Notes under the pieces: model-generated | What the model was told of the DNA's origin: nothing | The model's database searches: none | What the model saw: only the letters and a program-made list of their open reading frames with translations | In this document: one piece after another, positions 10,741 through 21,352 of the stretch | How positions within the stretch are numbered: position 1 is the first letter of the stretch | Layout: every line of letters begins with the position of its first letter | Made by a program: the position numbers and the translations under genes | Source: Prunus persica | Taxonomy: Eukaryota > Streptophyta > Magnoliopsida > Rosales > Rosaceae | Direction: 5' to 3' | Assembly: GCF_000346465.2 (NCBI RefSeq) | Contig: NC_034013.1 | Coordinates: forward strand, 4,757,791-4,821,790 | Length of the DNA: 64,000 nucleotides

Positions 10741-11443
10741 TCCCCTCTTCTTCCCCTAGCTTCATACTATCATACTACAACGACCACCCAACCCAAAGCC
10801 ACCCTTACCACCACCACCACTCCAACCCTACCAAACATCACCCACCCAACAACCAACCCTTACTACTCTCCCACCACACAAGTTCTCAAGACACCCCCAA
10901 CTCTTTCTCTGTTCCTCTCTCTTTTCCCAAGCCCAGCCCCGACATCCACAGTCACCCACCCTGCCACGACCTCCTTCTTCCCTAGCCCCTTATTCTGAAC
11001 CTGCCCCCTATTTCCCAGCACAACCCATCAACCCAAACCCTTAGTCTACTCCTAAAAACACGGCTTCCATCAACGACGTGTTTAGATCTGGCGAAAATTA
11101 ATATATGAATGTGGGAACTTGATATTCCTGGACTTGTCTAGAAAATTCTTTGCTGGCCAAATACCAAAACATGTATTTACCAATCTAGGCCAACTTGAAT
11201 ATTTCAATGTCTCCATTAACCATTTCTAAGAACCACTGCCATAAAACTTTCCCAATCTTAAATACCTCCATTTAGCAGTGAACCACCTATAATGGGTATG
11301 GTGATTTAGATGGTAGGTTTTCATATTTGGATATGTAGGTATGGCGGTTTATATGGTGGAGGGATATAGGAGATGGCAGTGGGGAGTAGGAGGGGTTGGT
11401 GTGCGACGGTTGCTGGGGAAAATAGAGAGATAAAGAAGAAGAT

Positions 11444-11994
11444 TGTTGTAAAAGAATAAACATGTGGAGCCCACTAACTATTCATTACTATTCATTTGGA
11501 GACTTTTGGTAGAGTTTGTCTGTCACGGGTGAATAGTGAATAGTGATGAATAGTGATTATTTCAGCCTATAAATAAGAAGAGAAACGGAAAGAGAAGGGA
11601 AGAAAAAAAGAAGAGGAAAGAAAACAAAGAAAAAAGGAAACGGAGAGAAGAAAAGGAAAGAAGGAAAGAGAGAAGAAAAGGAAAGGAGGAAAGAGAGAAG
11701 AAAAGGAAAGAAGGAAAGAGAAGAGGAAAGAGAAAGGAGGAAAGAAAAGAGGAAAGAGAGTCAGGCAGAGAAGAGGAAGAGAAGGAAGAAATAGGGTGAG
11801 TGAGCAGAGAGAAAATTCAGTGAGCCACACATATTGTAAACACTAAAGTTGTAGCCCTATTATTTTACATAGTGGAAAAGTTACTATTGCTGCTCTCCGG
11901 GGACGTAGGCATAGCCGAACCTCGTTAAATACTGTGTCTCATCTACTTTACGTGCAGCTCAATATTCGCACATATTCCAGGTCATTTTGTAACA
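11444..11994 (+). repeat. 5' LTR of the 11444-18098 element
   Basis: 551 bp. It contains repeated gaatagtgaatagtga motifs, a TATA-like cctataaataag at about 11568-11579, then about 250 bases of purine-rich (gaaaggaaag) sequence. The purine run makes an 87-codon minus-strand Ser/Phe/Leu-rich ORF that is not a gene. Confidence 0.9.
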
Positions 11995-12008
11995 CGTTAT
12001 CAGCACGA
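11995..12008 (+). promoter_or_regulatory. Primer-binding site
   Basis: cgttatcagcacga lies immediately after the 5' LTR, the usual position and wording for a set of plant Copia-type elements. The same site occurs in the opposite orientation beside the right LTR of the 57164-60438 element, which links the two families. Confidence 0.7.
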
Positions 12009-12322
12009 GAAGCTCTCAGGTATAATTTTTGTGCTGCACTATTATTTATACTACTAACCATTATGTTGATGTAAAGAAGAAAAGCCAACGCATCTAGCTT
12101 TCCACTAATATATCAGTATAAAATATATATATATATATTATATATGAAAAGTTGATGGTAATATAATATACTATATTTATCTGCTTTTCTATTACTAACC
12201 ATTAATAAAAATGGACCCTTGGTAATACTAAACATATTATCAGTGGGAGACCGTTACTAATACTAACACTTTCCTTATCTTGTTCAGTGGTGGTTTTTAT
12301 TCCCACATTTATTTTATTTACT

Positions 12323-12840
12323 GTATGGTGTAGGTTTATTACCCATACGACAGTATTTATTTAAAAGGGTGGTGCAGGTTTATCGCCCACGCCTTTGCTT
12401 TTATTTAAATGTATGGAGCAGAATTAGTGCCCATACAAGCACGTTTACTTTATCGCAAATTTACTTTTACTTAAAGTATTATTTATGGTATGGTGTAGGT
12501 TTATTACCCATACGGCAATATTTATTTAAAGGGTGGTGCGGGTTTATCGTCCACGCCTTTGCTTTTATTTAAATGTATGGAGCAGAATTAGTGCCCATAC
12601 AAGCACGTTTACTTTACCGCACATTTAATTTTATTTAAGGTATGGTGCGGGATTAACGTCCATACAGCAAGCTTTTAATTTTATTTAAGGTATGGTGCGG
12701 GATTTACGTCCATACAGCAAGCAATTTAATTTATGAATTTAATTTACTGCACATTTACATTTATTTAAAAGGGTGGTGCGGGTTTATCGTCCACGCCTTT
12801 ACTTTTATTTAAATGTATGGTGCGGGTTTATCGTCCATAC
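12323..12840 (+). repeat. Array of ten related short hairpins
   Basis: Ten copies of a 26-28 bp imperfect palindrome occur near 12323, 12367, 12411, 12488, 12531, 12575, 12640, 12690, 12770 and 12815. One form has stems gtatgg/ccatac around a loop like tgcgggtttatcgt. The other has ggtgg/ccacg stems around a similar loop. Spacers are AT-rich with atttatttaaa. The array follows the LTR and primer site, so it would lie in the 5' leader of the element's RNA. Confidence 0.75.
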
Positions 12841-13110
12841 CAGTAATTTATTTACCAGCAATTTATTTTATGGATTAATTGTGCTGTATGATGAGTTTTT
12901 ACAGTATGCAGATCAGGACCAGAAGTTCCTTGATCCTCATCATACAATTACATCAGGACTTGAAGATCCTTGATGATGATATTAATATGAGAGCTGGCAG
13001 TCTCTCCGGTACTGTATTTGTAAACATGTGATCGAAATTAAGGGTCCTTGATCCCTGACATGTAAATAAGGACCTAGAGTTCCTTAATGATGTAACAGTA
13101 CCGTATTGGT

Positions 13111-13427
13111 TCATAGTGCCGTACACATTGATGATAACTGTACTGGCAGATGAATAGATACGTATTCATGACTTGATGAATAGTACTATTCACATGAATA
13201 GTGACGTATGCATAAATATGAACCATTTTGGGTAAACCGTCACTATATACAAAAGGGAACCTGCAGTTTCATAGTGCCGTACACATTGATGATAACTGTA
13301 CTGGCAGATGAATAGATACGTATTCATGACTTGATGAATAGTACTATTTACATGAATAGTGACGTATGCATAAATATGAACCATTTTGGGTAAACCGTCA
13401 CTATATACAAAAGGGAACCTGCAGTTC
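13111..13427 (+). repeat. Tandem duplication of about 158 bp
   Basis: Copy 1 (about 13111-13268) and copy 2 (about 13269-13427) both run from catagtgccgtacacattg to gggaacctgcag and are almost identical. This implies a very recent duplication inside the element. Each copy contains direct and inverted gaatagt motifs like those of the LTR. Confidence 0.8.
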
Positions 13428-14218
13428 CTTAAACTCATGAATGAACAATTAAATGAGATGCCAGAAGTTCCTCAAAATATGGACAATTATGTAAGGGCTT
13501 GAAGTCCCGAAATATGTACAGAAAATTGTAAAAATGTCAATACCATGAGAATATGTGGCTTTGGCCTGAAGTTCAAAATTTAACAGTGTTGAGAACCTGA
13601 AGTTCCAACAATTAAATGGACAACCCTTGAGGTATTATTGCAAATTGTGGTATGCCACATATTTCTTTAGCATAAGAAGATGATGAATTTAAAGTTCGAT
13701 TTTGTTATAATCGACACCTCAAGGAAGAAATATATTTTGTGAATTCCGGTTGTTTAGAATACACCGCGAAATAGATAATATCAATATAAACCTCAAATAA
13801 TGAATTGAGGCTCCCCACATATTTGGTTATATCTGGGCCGGAAGCCCATGGATCCAAATATATGAGAGATCCTAAACTTGAAGTTGTGGGTATATAGTAG
13901 TTAATGCTCTTCACTACTATATTGCGATATTATCATGGCTTTTACTCAATTCACATTTCATGTCCATTTGAAAAGGGCAAATAAATTCTGAGTTTGTGCC
14001 CAGGCCAAAAGTTCTGGGCTACCATGCAATTTGGGAGAGACAATGTGGTTATTTGAACCTATAAGGCACAAGGTTCCAAACCGTCATTTTGAAAAGACGT
14101 AAAAACCACAGGTGCAAGTTTAAGAATGTGCGCAATTATTATTATAGGAACATACAACAGATAGATTTTTTTCCACCTGCAATGAAGGTGCAGACCCTGT
14201 AAAATCTATAAAATTACA

Positions 14219-14770
14219 TTATGTTCTGGAAGCCTCTGAAGGAAGAGTACGGCGCCTCTTAAGCTTGGCCATGAGCTTCTCGTGGTCTCCCAAAATTCTT
14301 TCATTGGAGACCTGCAGCATGTCTAGCCTTCTCAGTGTATCAACGGAGTACGAACTCACCAGTTTCAACAAGGAATTATTCTCTCCTTTAAGTTTCTCAA
14401 CCTCCTGTTGAGACTCATGAAGCATTCTTTGAAGAGACGAATTTTCAGTTGTCAGCTTCTCAACCTCGTTTGCTCTAGCACGCAAACGATCAGCCATGTT
14501 AGAAACAGAAGCAGCACTCTGAATGCTAAAAGCCATTGAGTCATCAATAGCCTCTTCCTCAGACCTCCCTGTTAACAGCATTTCATCCATTGGAGTAATG
14601 AAATTCCTAGCTACTATGACAGCAGTAGCATCATTCATCATCACAGAATCATTAACTGTGAGATGACGATTTTGGGATACAAAGGATGGACGCCAAACTT
14701 GGGCATCATTGGTAGTTGTGGGAGCATCATTTAAATTGAAATAATTTGGGCATGAAGAAGAGGAAGCCAT
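14219..14770 (-). CDS. Coiled-coil protein of unknown function, antisense within LTR element
   Basis: An intact 183-codon ORF starts at ATG 14770-14768. The first 40 residues are Ser/Asn-rich. Residues 37-95 form a segment (LTVNDSVMM ... SIQSAASVSNMADRL) that is conserved in the two decayed copies at 43851-44541 and 60508-61176. From about residue 92 on there are Leu/Glu/Lys heptads typical of a coiled coil (EVEKLTTENSSLQRML, EVEKLKGENNSLLKL). The C terminus is basic (KLKRRR). No signal peptide, membrane segment or enzyme motif is visible. It runs opposite to its carrier, with a TATA-like ctatagatatgg about 100 bases upstream, suggesting a captured gene with its own promoter. Function unknown; it could be a passenger or an accessory protein of the element. 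Confidence 0.7.
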   Translation of the reverse strand: MASSSSCPNYFNLNDAPTTTNDAQVWRPSFVSQNRHLTVNDSVMMNDATAVIVARNFITPMDEMLLTGRSEEEAIDDSMAFSIQSAASVSNMADRLRARANEVEKLTTENSSLQRMLHESQQEVEKLKGENNSLLKLVSSYSVDTLRRLDMLQVSNERILGDHEKLMAKLKRRRTLPSEASRT

Positions 14771-15173
14771 TTTTGAGAAGGTTTCGAAGAAAGTCTTAGG
14801 AAAACTAAAGTTTCAGAAAATGAAGAAATTTGAGTTGAAACGCAGTTGCTCCAATCAAGTTTTGCAAAGGCCATATCTATAGGAGGAAATATGGCTACTG
14901 TTTTTCAGGACCCCAATATCTTCTCGAATCCCCATATTATCTTTTTCTTTCACAAAGTCCAAAACTTCACGTGGCCTCTAATAATGCCTGTCGGCACTTT
15001 CGGGGTTTTCAAGTATTATTTTCAAAGCCGATCTTGCTTTACGGATTTCACGGAGCTACTTTTTCAAAAGCATCCCGAGAATCTCGCAATTTTCCTATGG
15101 TTAATTTGAAATTCACCGGGTTCTACCTATTCATTGTAATTTGTTGTATAATTGTGTTACTAACGAAATTTTC

Positions 15174-15273
15174 NNNNNNNNNNNNNNNNNNNNNNNNNNN
15201 NNNNNNNNNNNNNNNNNNNNNNNNNNNNNNNNNNNNNNNNNNNNNNNNNNNNNNNNNNNNNNNNNNNNNNNNN
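15174..15273. other. Assembly gap (100 N)
   Basis: Exactly 100 N, the usual placeholder for a gap of unknown size, inside the repetitive LTR element. Element length and any ORF across it are therefore uncertain. Confidence 0.99.
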
Positions 15274-17547
15274 ATGCGATATCTACTTGTTTTTCTCATC
15301 AGTGAGCACGCAATATGCCCGAGAAGCAAGATTATCTCTGATCATCCATTCAGGAAGCAAGACTATCCCTGATCATGTTTCCGCTACATCAGGGAACTGT
15401 GAAGGCGACCTTATGCTCTAATCTCCGGAAGTCCTTCTAGACTAGGAGATATGAGAGCTTATTGTCTGCTCCCACCAGCTTCCTTCCCTGATTGCTTACC
15501 TTACCTTGCAATCAATATCACAATTTTTGTATCTTTTCTTTCTTTTTATAACTCTTTGTTCATAAGAGATTTTATTTCTTTAGAATGAACATCTGAAGAA
15601 TGAATCCATGCAGTGATCCTAACTCTGAGAGTTATTTGTTTTTGACAGAGAAGAGAATTGTGATTTTTGCTCTTGCAGGATATAACAAGATCATCAAGCG
15701 ATACTTTATATTTACTGGGCCGATACGAGCTTGAATGATACTTGAGAAAAGTTTCTCCCACCTAAGGATGTAAGCAATACTTGTGTTATTTTATGCTTAT
15801 ATACCTATTTGATATTTTATCTTGAAAGGTAACCAAATTGGGAGATAAGTCCGTTCCAAAAGAATGGCTTGTATGTATCCATGAATTATTAAAGCAAATT
15901 TTACAGATTGCAAGTTGGATACATTGATAATACACTGCACAGATTAAAGTCCCATAAGAACAGAATATGGGTATAGCAGTGATCAATATGGGTGCACGCC
16001 TGTTGCGTAGCAAATGATATGGATTGAAGTCCCGAAAGGACAATCCTTTGACATGTCAATATTGATATTATGCACGCCTAATGCGTAGCAAATTATATGG
16101 GTTAAAGTCCCATAATATGGGTTAAAGTCCCATAAATTAATTGACATGTGTGTATTAATCTGTGGCATGACAGATATATGGGTTCTAAATGTTCCAACTC
16201 CCTAAATGGAGATTATCGACGCTCTACGATAAAATAACGCTTCATTGGAGGTTATAATCCACATTCTCACATAATAAAAGCCCTCTGAAGTGGTTTGGGT
16301 ACCCAAAAGCAAAGAAATGCTTATAATTGATGCATGCGCATGCAAATGAGAATGGTGAGATCATGAATTGATGAATGACAATTTTTGGTTTTGGAGTAGC
16401 TACTCAAATCATCAATGGGCTGTGTTGATTGGAACCACGTTCAATTATTAAATGTCGACAATATTATTGGCCAAAATGGAACGAGGTAATTCCATTATAA
16501 ATGAGAATGAACGTGAAAGAACAAACCCACAGTACGAACCCCAAATTTGTCAATACTGAAAGTTATACTTGGGTGTTCGGAATAAAAGGGAATATACCTA
16601 CTTTGTATGACACAATGTTTCTGGCAGAAACAAGGAATGTTGGGTTTTCTCCATATTTATAGATTCAATTGTGCCCCCCTTATTACACAATTACGGAGAC
16701 CAACATATTATCTTTAAGGGTTATTAAATGCACAGAGCATATCACCTGAAGTGATTCCCTAAAGATGTATAAATAGCTGGGTTAAAGCTATATAATGTGT
16801 CATAAAGTTTAATCCCTTTTAAACAAAATCCGTTGAGCAGATTGACATTGCATAAAGCAAGTCCCTAAAGGACATGTGCTTGAAGCACAAAATTTGTACT
16901 CAATATTAATATGCATAAATTACCTCAGTGAGTACATTGATTATAATGTGATTGCAACACATTAAAGCTTCTGCAGAATTCACGAAATATTTGTCTCGAC
17001 TTAAAGATCGAGCATTATGCCAACGAGATTCTTGCTTATACTGAGAAAGTATTGAAGCATTTTTATGAGGATTATCCGTTGGGCACTTTAAGGATTTTCC
17101 GGAAGTATATTGGACCGGACATCATATTTTCCAGATAAGGCTCAACTCCATCACCATCATTTTGGGATGATGTGAGGTATATTTGATGCTATCTCCGCAT
17201 AACACCATGTATGGGCATATTCTTTCATATGATCTTACAAATAGCCCAGGTTTTGTTGGAAACGCGGACTCTGAAAATTTTTATGATTTCCATAGAGATA
17301 GCTTACTGGAAATATATTTACTATATGAATTGTTGGTGGCTACATCATTCACTCACTCCGAAAGATTCTCACTCCAAAGATAGTTATGAAGACATCAGGG
17401 GGAGATATTAATCAGGGGGAGCATCCAGAAGTATGCTATACAGATTGTTGTACTCTTCTTTCCATCAGTTCTCTACCTTACTAGGTTTTCTCCAAGCAAG
17501 TCTTTAATGATACAACCAACATATCATTAGTGGTCTCCAAGGGGGAG
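15274..17547. other. Non-coding 3' interior of LTR element
   Basis: AT-rich sequence with repeated short palindromes of the type agtccc(n)gggact, for example around 15945-16135 where atgggttaaagtccc occurs twice in tandem. It ends in text typical of these elements (tcagggggag, ctccaagggggag) before the right LTR. No open frame of note. Confidence 0.5.
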
Positions 17548-18098
17548 TGTTGTAAAAGAATAAACATGTGGAGCCCACTAACTATTCATTACTATTCATT
17601 TGGAGACTTTTGGTAGAGTTTGTCTGTCACGGGTGAATAGTGAATAGTGATGAATAGTGATTATTTCAGCCTATAAATAAGAAGAGAAACGGAAAGAGAA
17701 GGGAAGAAAAAAAGAAGAGGAAAGAAAACAAAGAAAAAAGGAAACGGAGAGAAGAAAAGGAAAGAAGGAAAGAGAGAAGAAAAGGAAAGGAGGAAAGAGA
17801 GAAGAAAAGGAAAGAAGGAAAGAGAAGAGGAAAGGGAAAGGAGGAAAGAAAAGAGGAAAGAGAGTCAGGCAGAGAAGAGGAAGAGAAGGTAGAAATAGGG
17901 TGAGTGAGCAGAGAGAAAATTCAGTGAGCCACACATATTGTAAACACTAAAGTTGTAGCCCTATTATTTTACATAGTGGAAAAGTTACTATTGCTGCTCT
18001 CCGGGGACGTAGGCATAGCCGAACCTCGTTAAATACTGTGTCTCATCTACTTTACGTGCAGCTCAATATTCGCACATATTCCAGGTCATTTTATAACA
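17548..18098 (+). repeat. 3' LTR of the 11444-18098 element
   Basis: 551 bp, the same length as the left LTR and differing by three substitutions as read by eye (within the purine tract, just after it, and four bases from the end). Confidence 0.9.
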
Positions 18099-18743
18099 AA
18101 GATAAGTTTTTTATATTAATTTTTCAATTTTTTAATTAAATAAGTAATTAATTAATTAATATTATTATTAATACTAGCCCCTTGACACATGCTCACGCAT
18201 GTGCCAATTGGTTTTTTTTTTCTTTTTTATTTTATTTTTAGAATTAATAAAAGTTAACAGGGTAGTTATGTTCTATAAAAGTAGGACTTATTATCTTATT
18301 TTGTTTTTAATTTTAATTTTTTTAATATTAAAAAATATGAATTTACCATATTATCCTCATTTAATTAATAATTTCAATTCTTAATGTTTGAATTAACAAA
18401 GGGCATTTTCTGGTATTTTGAATGTTTCACTATTCTCTGCCTTTTACTTTATATATATAGATTTTAGTCCACTTTAAGCAAAAAAAAAAAAAAAAAGTGG
18501 AGTCTACACATGACACATCATCACTTGTGGAAAAAAAAAAAAAAACTAAAATAGCCCTGACACGTCATCCAAATTAACGGAGTTATGAATGGAGATAATG
18601 GTATGGGGTAAAGTGGAATACAAAACCTTGGTCGAGAGGGTTAAGTGGGTCATTTTAACTTCCGGAGGATAAAGTGAGATTTGACCAAAGTTTCAAGGGG
18701 TGCTACAATAAATAAGCCTTACTTTTATAACATATGTTTAATA

Positions 18744-18748
<5 letters not shown>

Positions 18749-18787
<39 letters not shown>
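18749..18787. repeat. (CT)n microsatellite
   Basis: About 38 bases of CT repeat in the right remnant of the outer MITE-like sequence. Confidence 0.9.
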
Positions 18788-18792
<5 letters not shown>

Positions 18793-19146
18793 GTTAATTT
18801 TAATTTGGGAATTTAGGGTTTCTGATTTTAATTTCAATTTTTTAAGATCTTAAAAATAGTTTGGAGTTCAATACCAAACAAGTTTTTAGATCTTAAAATC
18901 ATTATTTGAAAACTCATGTTTTTAAAATGAATCATAATTTTTTAATCTTTTTTTAGTAAGATACCAAACAGGACATAAACATATATTCAAGAAAAGCCCT
19001 AAACATCATTTTCTTTCAAAAATAAAAAATAAAAAGAAGAAATTACATGAAAGAAAAAGAAGAGAACCAAATACGCAAGAGCTTGGACTTGGAGTGAGCC
19101 GTGGACCTAAGAAAATTGATCAAATGGCACAATATGCCTTGCCGGC

Positions 19147-19699
19147 TAGGGGTGGGCACTTAAACCTACGAACCGAAAATCCAAGCCGAATCGTACCGAA
19201 CCAAATCGAAAAAAAATTGAGTTGACCAAAAAGTCAACAATCGGTCAAAAAACGAATCGGACCGGTTTGGATCTGGTTCCATGTCTTCAAAAATCAGATC
19301 GGTCCAAACCGAACCGGTCAAATTAAAAATATATATATTTATATTTAATGCTATATTTTTAATTTCACAAAAAAAAACACACTAATATTTATCCAAATTC
19401 AATTTTAAAATATCTCTCTTTTCTAACTTTAATATTTATTTTTATATGAAATTGAATAATTTGTTAATTTTCAAGTAAAAAAATAATATTTCAATTGAGA
19501 ATTGTATTAAAAAATTATTTTAATAATCCGGATCAAAACCGAACCGAAACTGGAGTTGGACTGGAACCAGTTCAACTCGAACCAGATAGTTTTTGAATTT
19601 TTTTTATTAAAACCAAACCAAACCAAACCAGATAAATAGTATCAGATCGGTTCTAATTTGAAGCAAAAACCGGTCCAATCCGAACTGTGTTCACCCCTA
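19147..19699. mobile_element. hAT-like non-autonomous element in last exon of AOP copy B
   Basis: 553 bp with ends taggggtgggcac and (complement of right end) taggggtgaacac. The 8-bp target ttgccggc is duplicated exactly at 19139-19146 and 19700-19707. Deleting the element and one repeat restores the dioxygenase C terminus, AGKAYCAI and stop. The interior is rich in ccgaacc/ggttcgg motifs near both ends, which are subterminal inverted repeats. No transposase ORF. Confidence 0.88.
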
Positions 19700-20882
19700 T
19701 TGCCGGCATACTCAGTTTCACCCGCAATTTTACGTGCGTTAAGAAATTCCAAATGACTGAGAGGCTTGTAGAGTAAAGGGTGGTCCTTGTCGACCAGCTC
19801 ATTTGGTACTCGTATCACCTCTTTGTATAGTAAAAGGGCTCCGAAAGAGTATCTTACCTCATTTTCCCTCAATGTGACTTTGTGTCTACAGGGTCGGATT
19901 CGATTGTTGCTCCAAAATGTGACTTTGTGTCTAAGGCTAGCTGAACCAACCAAAATGTAGCAGTCGATTTTATTTAGTTTTAACCATATAAAAAGTCAAA
20001 CGAAGTGTTATGCTTTCGTTCAATTTTGATTTTGAGCTTTAATAAATCTAACTGTTCAACATGGGTTTTTTCTAGTTCGGTTTTCCTCAATGATTTTTGT
20101 TAAAACCGAATTGTTATATTACAATTGGTTCGGTTTGTGTTTTGGGTAAAAATCGATTCAATTTGGATCGTGCCCATACTTGTTGCAATGTAAAGACTTA
20201 AAAATACATGGTAAATAAAGCATGAAGAAGTACTATTTCGTGGCATACCTGAAATGCATCACCTGCTATGGATACCACTAAGGAAGGTAGAGGATCAAAA
20301 GCTACCCACTCATCATTCTTTGTATTGATCTCTAGGCCACTGACATGATTCTGATGGAGGATGGTGGAAAAGGTCTTGTTTGTATGACTGCGTAAACGCA
20401 CGTCACCTCCAAGTTTCTTGGGTACTTTGTATTTTATAAGCCGGAGATCGTGAAAAGTCAATAGGAAGTGATCGTCATGGTACTTCACACCGTAGCTTTC
20501 AAATAGCATTCTTGTCACAGCTTCATCTATCTCTGCCATCACTTCTGCATACAAATCAACACCCTCACTGTCCAACAAAGAACAAGTTAATTACTCTTGT
20601 AACCAAACTAATAAGCTATATAGTTCAAAATCGAAGTGGAAAGGTAAAAATATATGTAGAGTACTTATACTGAAATTGGTCGTTTCCAATTGACCAAAAT
20701 GTCTTAAGTTTCTTGAGGGTTTGTGCCATTAACAATTCCAAAGGTTTTTTGCCGAGAAGTGGAAGTTACATAGCCAGCACGGAAAGGTTTCTCAGGAGTA
20801 TCTACGGGGAAATTAAACAACTCGTCAAATGCATCAAAGATGGTTTTGTGAAGTCCCAAAGGAACTTTGCTGGGTAGGATTG

Positions 20883-21347
20883 TGTTAGTTTAAGGGAGAA
20901 GAGGTTTAGAGAGTGGTTGGTAGTGTTTAGGACAATAGCTTGATGTGGAATAGAAAACTTTCTAAAAGAGTAACAAGGTAATTTTATTTGAATGGAGGAG
21001 GAAAGTTACAAAGCTTTAGAGACTTAGTTGGATACAGGGCAGCTGGTAGTTTTTAGCTTTTCTTGCTTGATTACATAAGTGGGCTGCTTGCATATTTGTA
21101 GAGTTGTTAAACCGACTCTCTAAGTTGGCAAATAACTAGTCAAGTTGATTGTTGCAGAGTAACCGACTTTATAAAGTGTTTTTAGCCACTAGTTGTTGTC
21201 CTATAATTATAGAATTATCTAGTTTCAATAAATTATATAATTAGTAGAATGTTTCTAGTGTAGACCCGTCTTTAACTTGTCAACTTCTCTTAATTTTTCT
21301 TGATTATTCTATATTATTCAAGACACAGGTGTGCATTAATTTTAACA
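20883..21347. mobile_element. Solo LTR, 465 bp
   Basis: Starts TGTTAG and ends TAACA, with the target gattg on both sides (20878-20882 and 21348-21352). No internal domain or partner LTR is present, so it is a solo LTR left by recombination. The second gattg is also the left target copy of the adjacent Ty3 element. Confidence 0.8.
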
Positions 21348-21352
21348 GATTG

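Larger units (their letters stand above)
11444..18098 (+). mobile_element. Young non-autonomous LTR retrotransposon (LARD type)
   Basis: Two 551-bp LTRs (11444-11994 and 17548-18098) begin TGTTGTAAAAG and end TAACA. The 5-bp target aagat is duplicated exactly at 11439-11443 and 18099-18103. Reading the LTRs side by side shows three differences, so the insertion is recent. The left LTR is followed directly by a Copia-style primer site (cgttatcagcacga) and the right one is preceded by a polypurine tract (caagggggag). The 5.5-kb interior has no recognisable gag, protease, integrase or reverse transcriptase. It holds a hairpin array, dispersed palindromes, a 158-bp tandem duplication and an antisense coiled-coil ORF. 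A 100-N gap lies inside. Confidence 0.9.
10352..18718. mobile_element. Mutator-like long-TIR element with 9-bp target duplication
   Basis: The left end is ggcttatttattgtag and the complement of the right end is the same. The terminal inverted repeats run on for about 250 bp (ctgaaacttt, caaatctcactttatc, gttaaaatg, cccacttaac and onward). The target ttactttta is duplicated exactly on both sides (10343-10351 and 18719-18727). Joining the flanks restores the LTR end of the inverted-LTR element. A 9-bp duplication with long TIRs is characteristic of Mutator-like elements. It has no transposase and holds the LTR element 11444-18098. Confidence 0.75.
9413..18974. mobile_element. Outer MITE-like repeat enclosing the nest
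   Basis: The left end carries ggtctgtttggtatc (about 9418-9432) and the right end its complement gataccaaacagg (18959-18972). The flanking bases ataaaca occur on both sides (9406-9412 and 18975-18981), with one further base mismatching as an 8-mer, which would suit a hAT-like insertion. The element's own sequence (aaaactca, ttttaagtccaaa and matching inverted text at 18830-18960) amounts to about 150 bp on the left and 240 bp on the right. Everything between is later insertions. The exact termini are uncertain. Confidence 0.4.

Noticed and set aside
11567..11830. 87-codon minus-strand Ser/Leu/Phe-rich ORF, repeated at 17671-17934
   Set aside because: It is the complement of the purine-rich tract inside both LTRs; low complexity, starts and ends follow the tract, and no protein feature is present.
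11995..12008. tRNA-like gene fragment at cgttatcagcacga
   Set aside because: Position directly after an LTR and recurrence in another element mark it as a primer-binding site.
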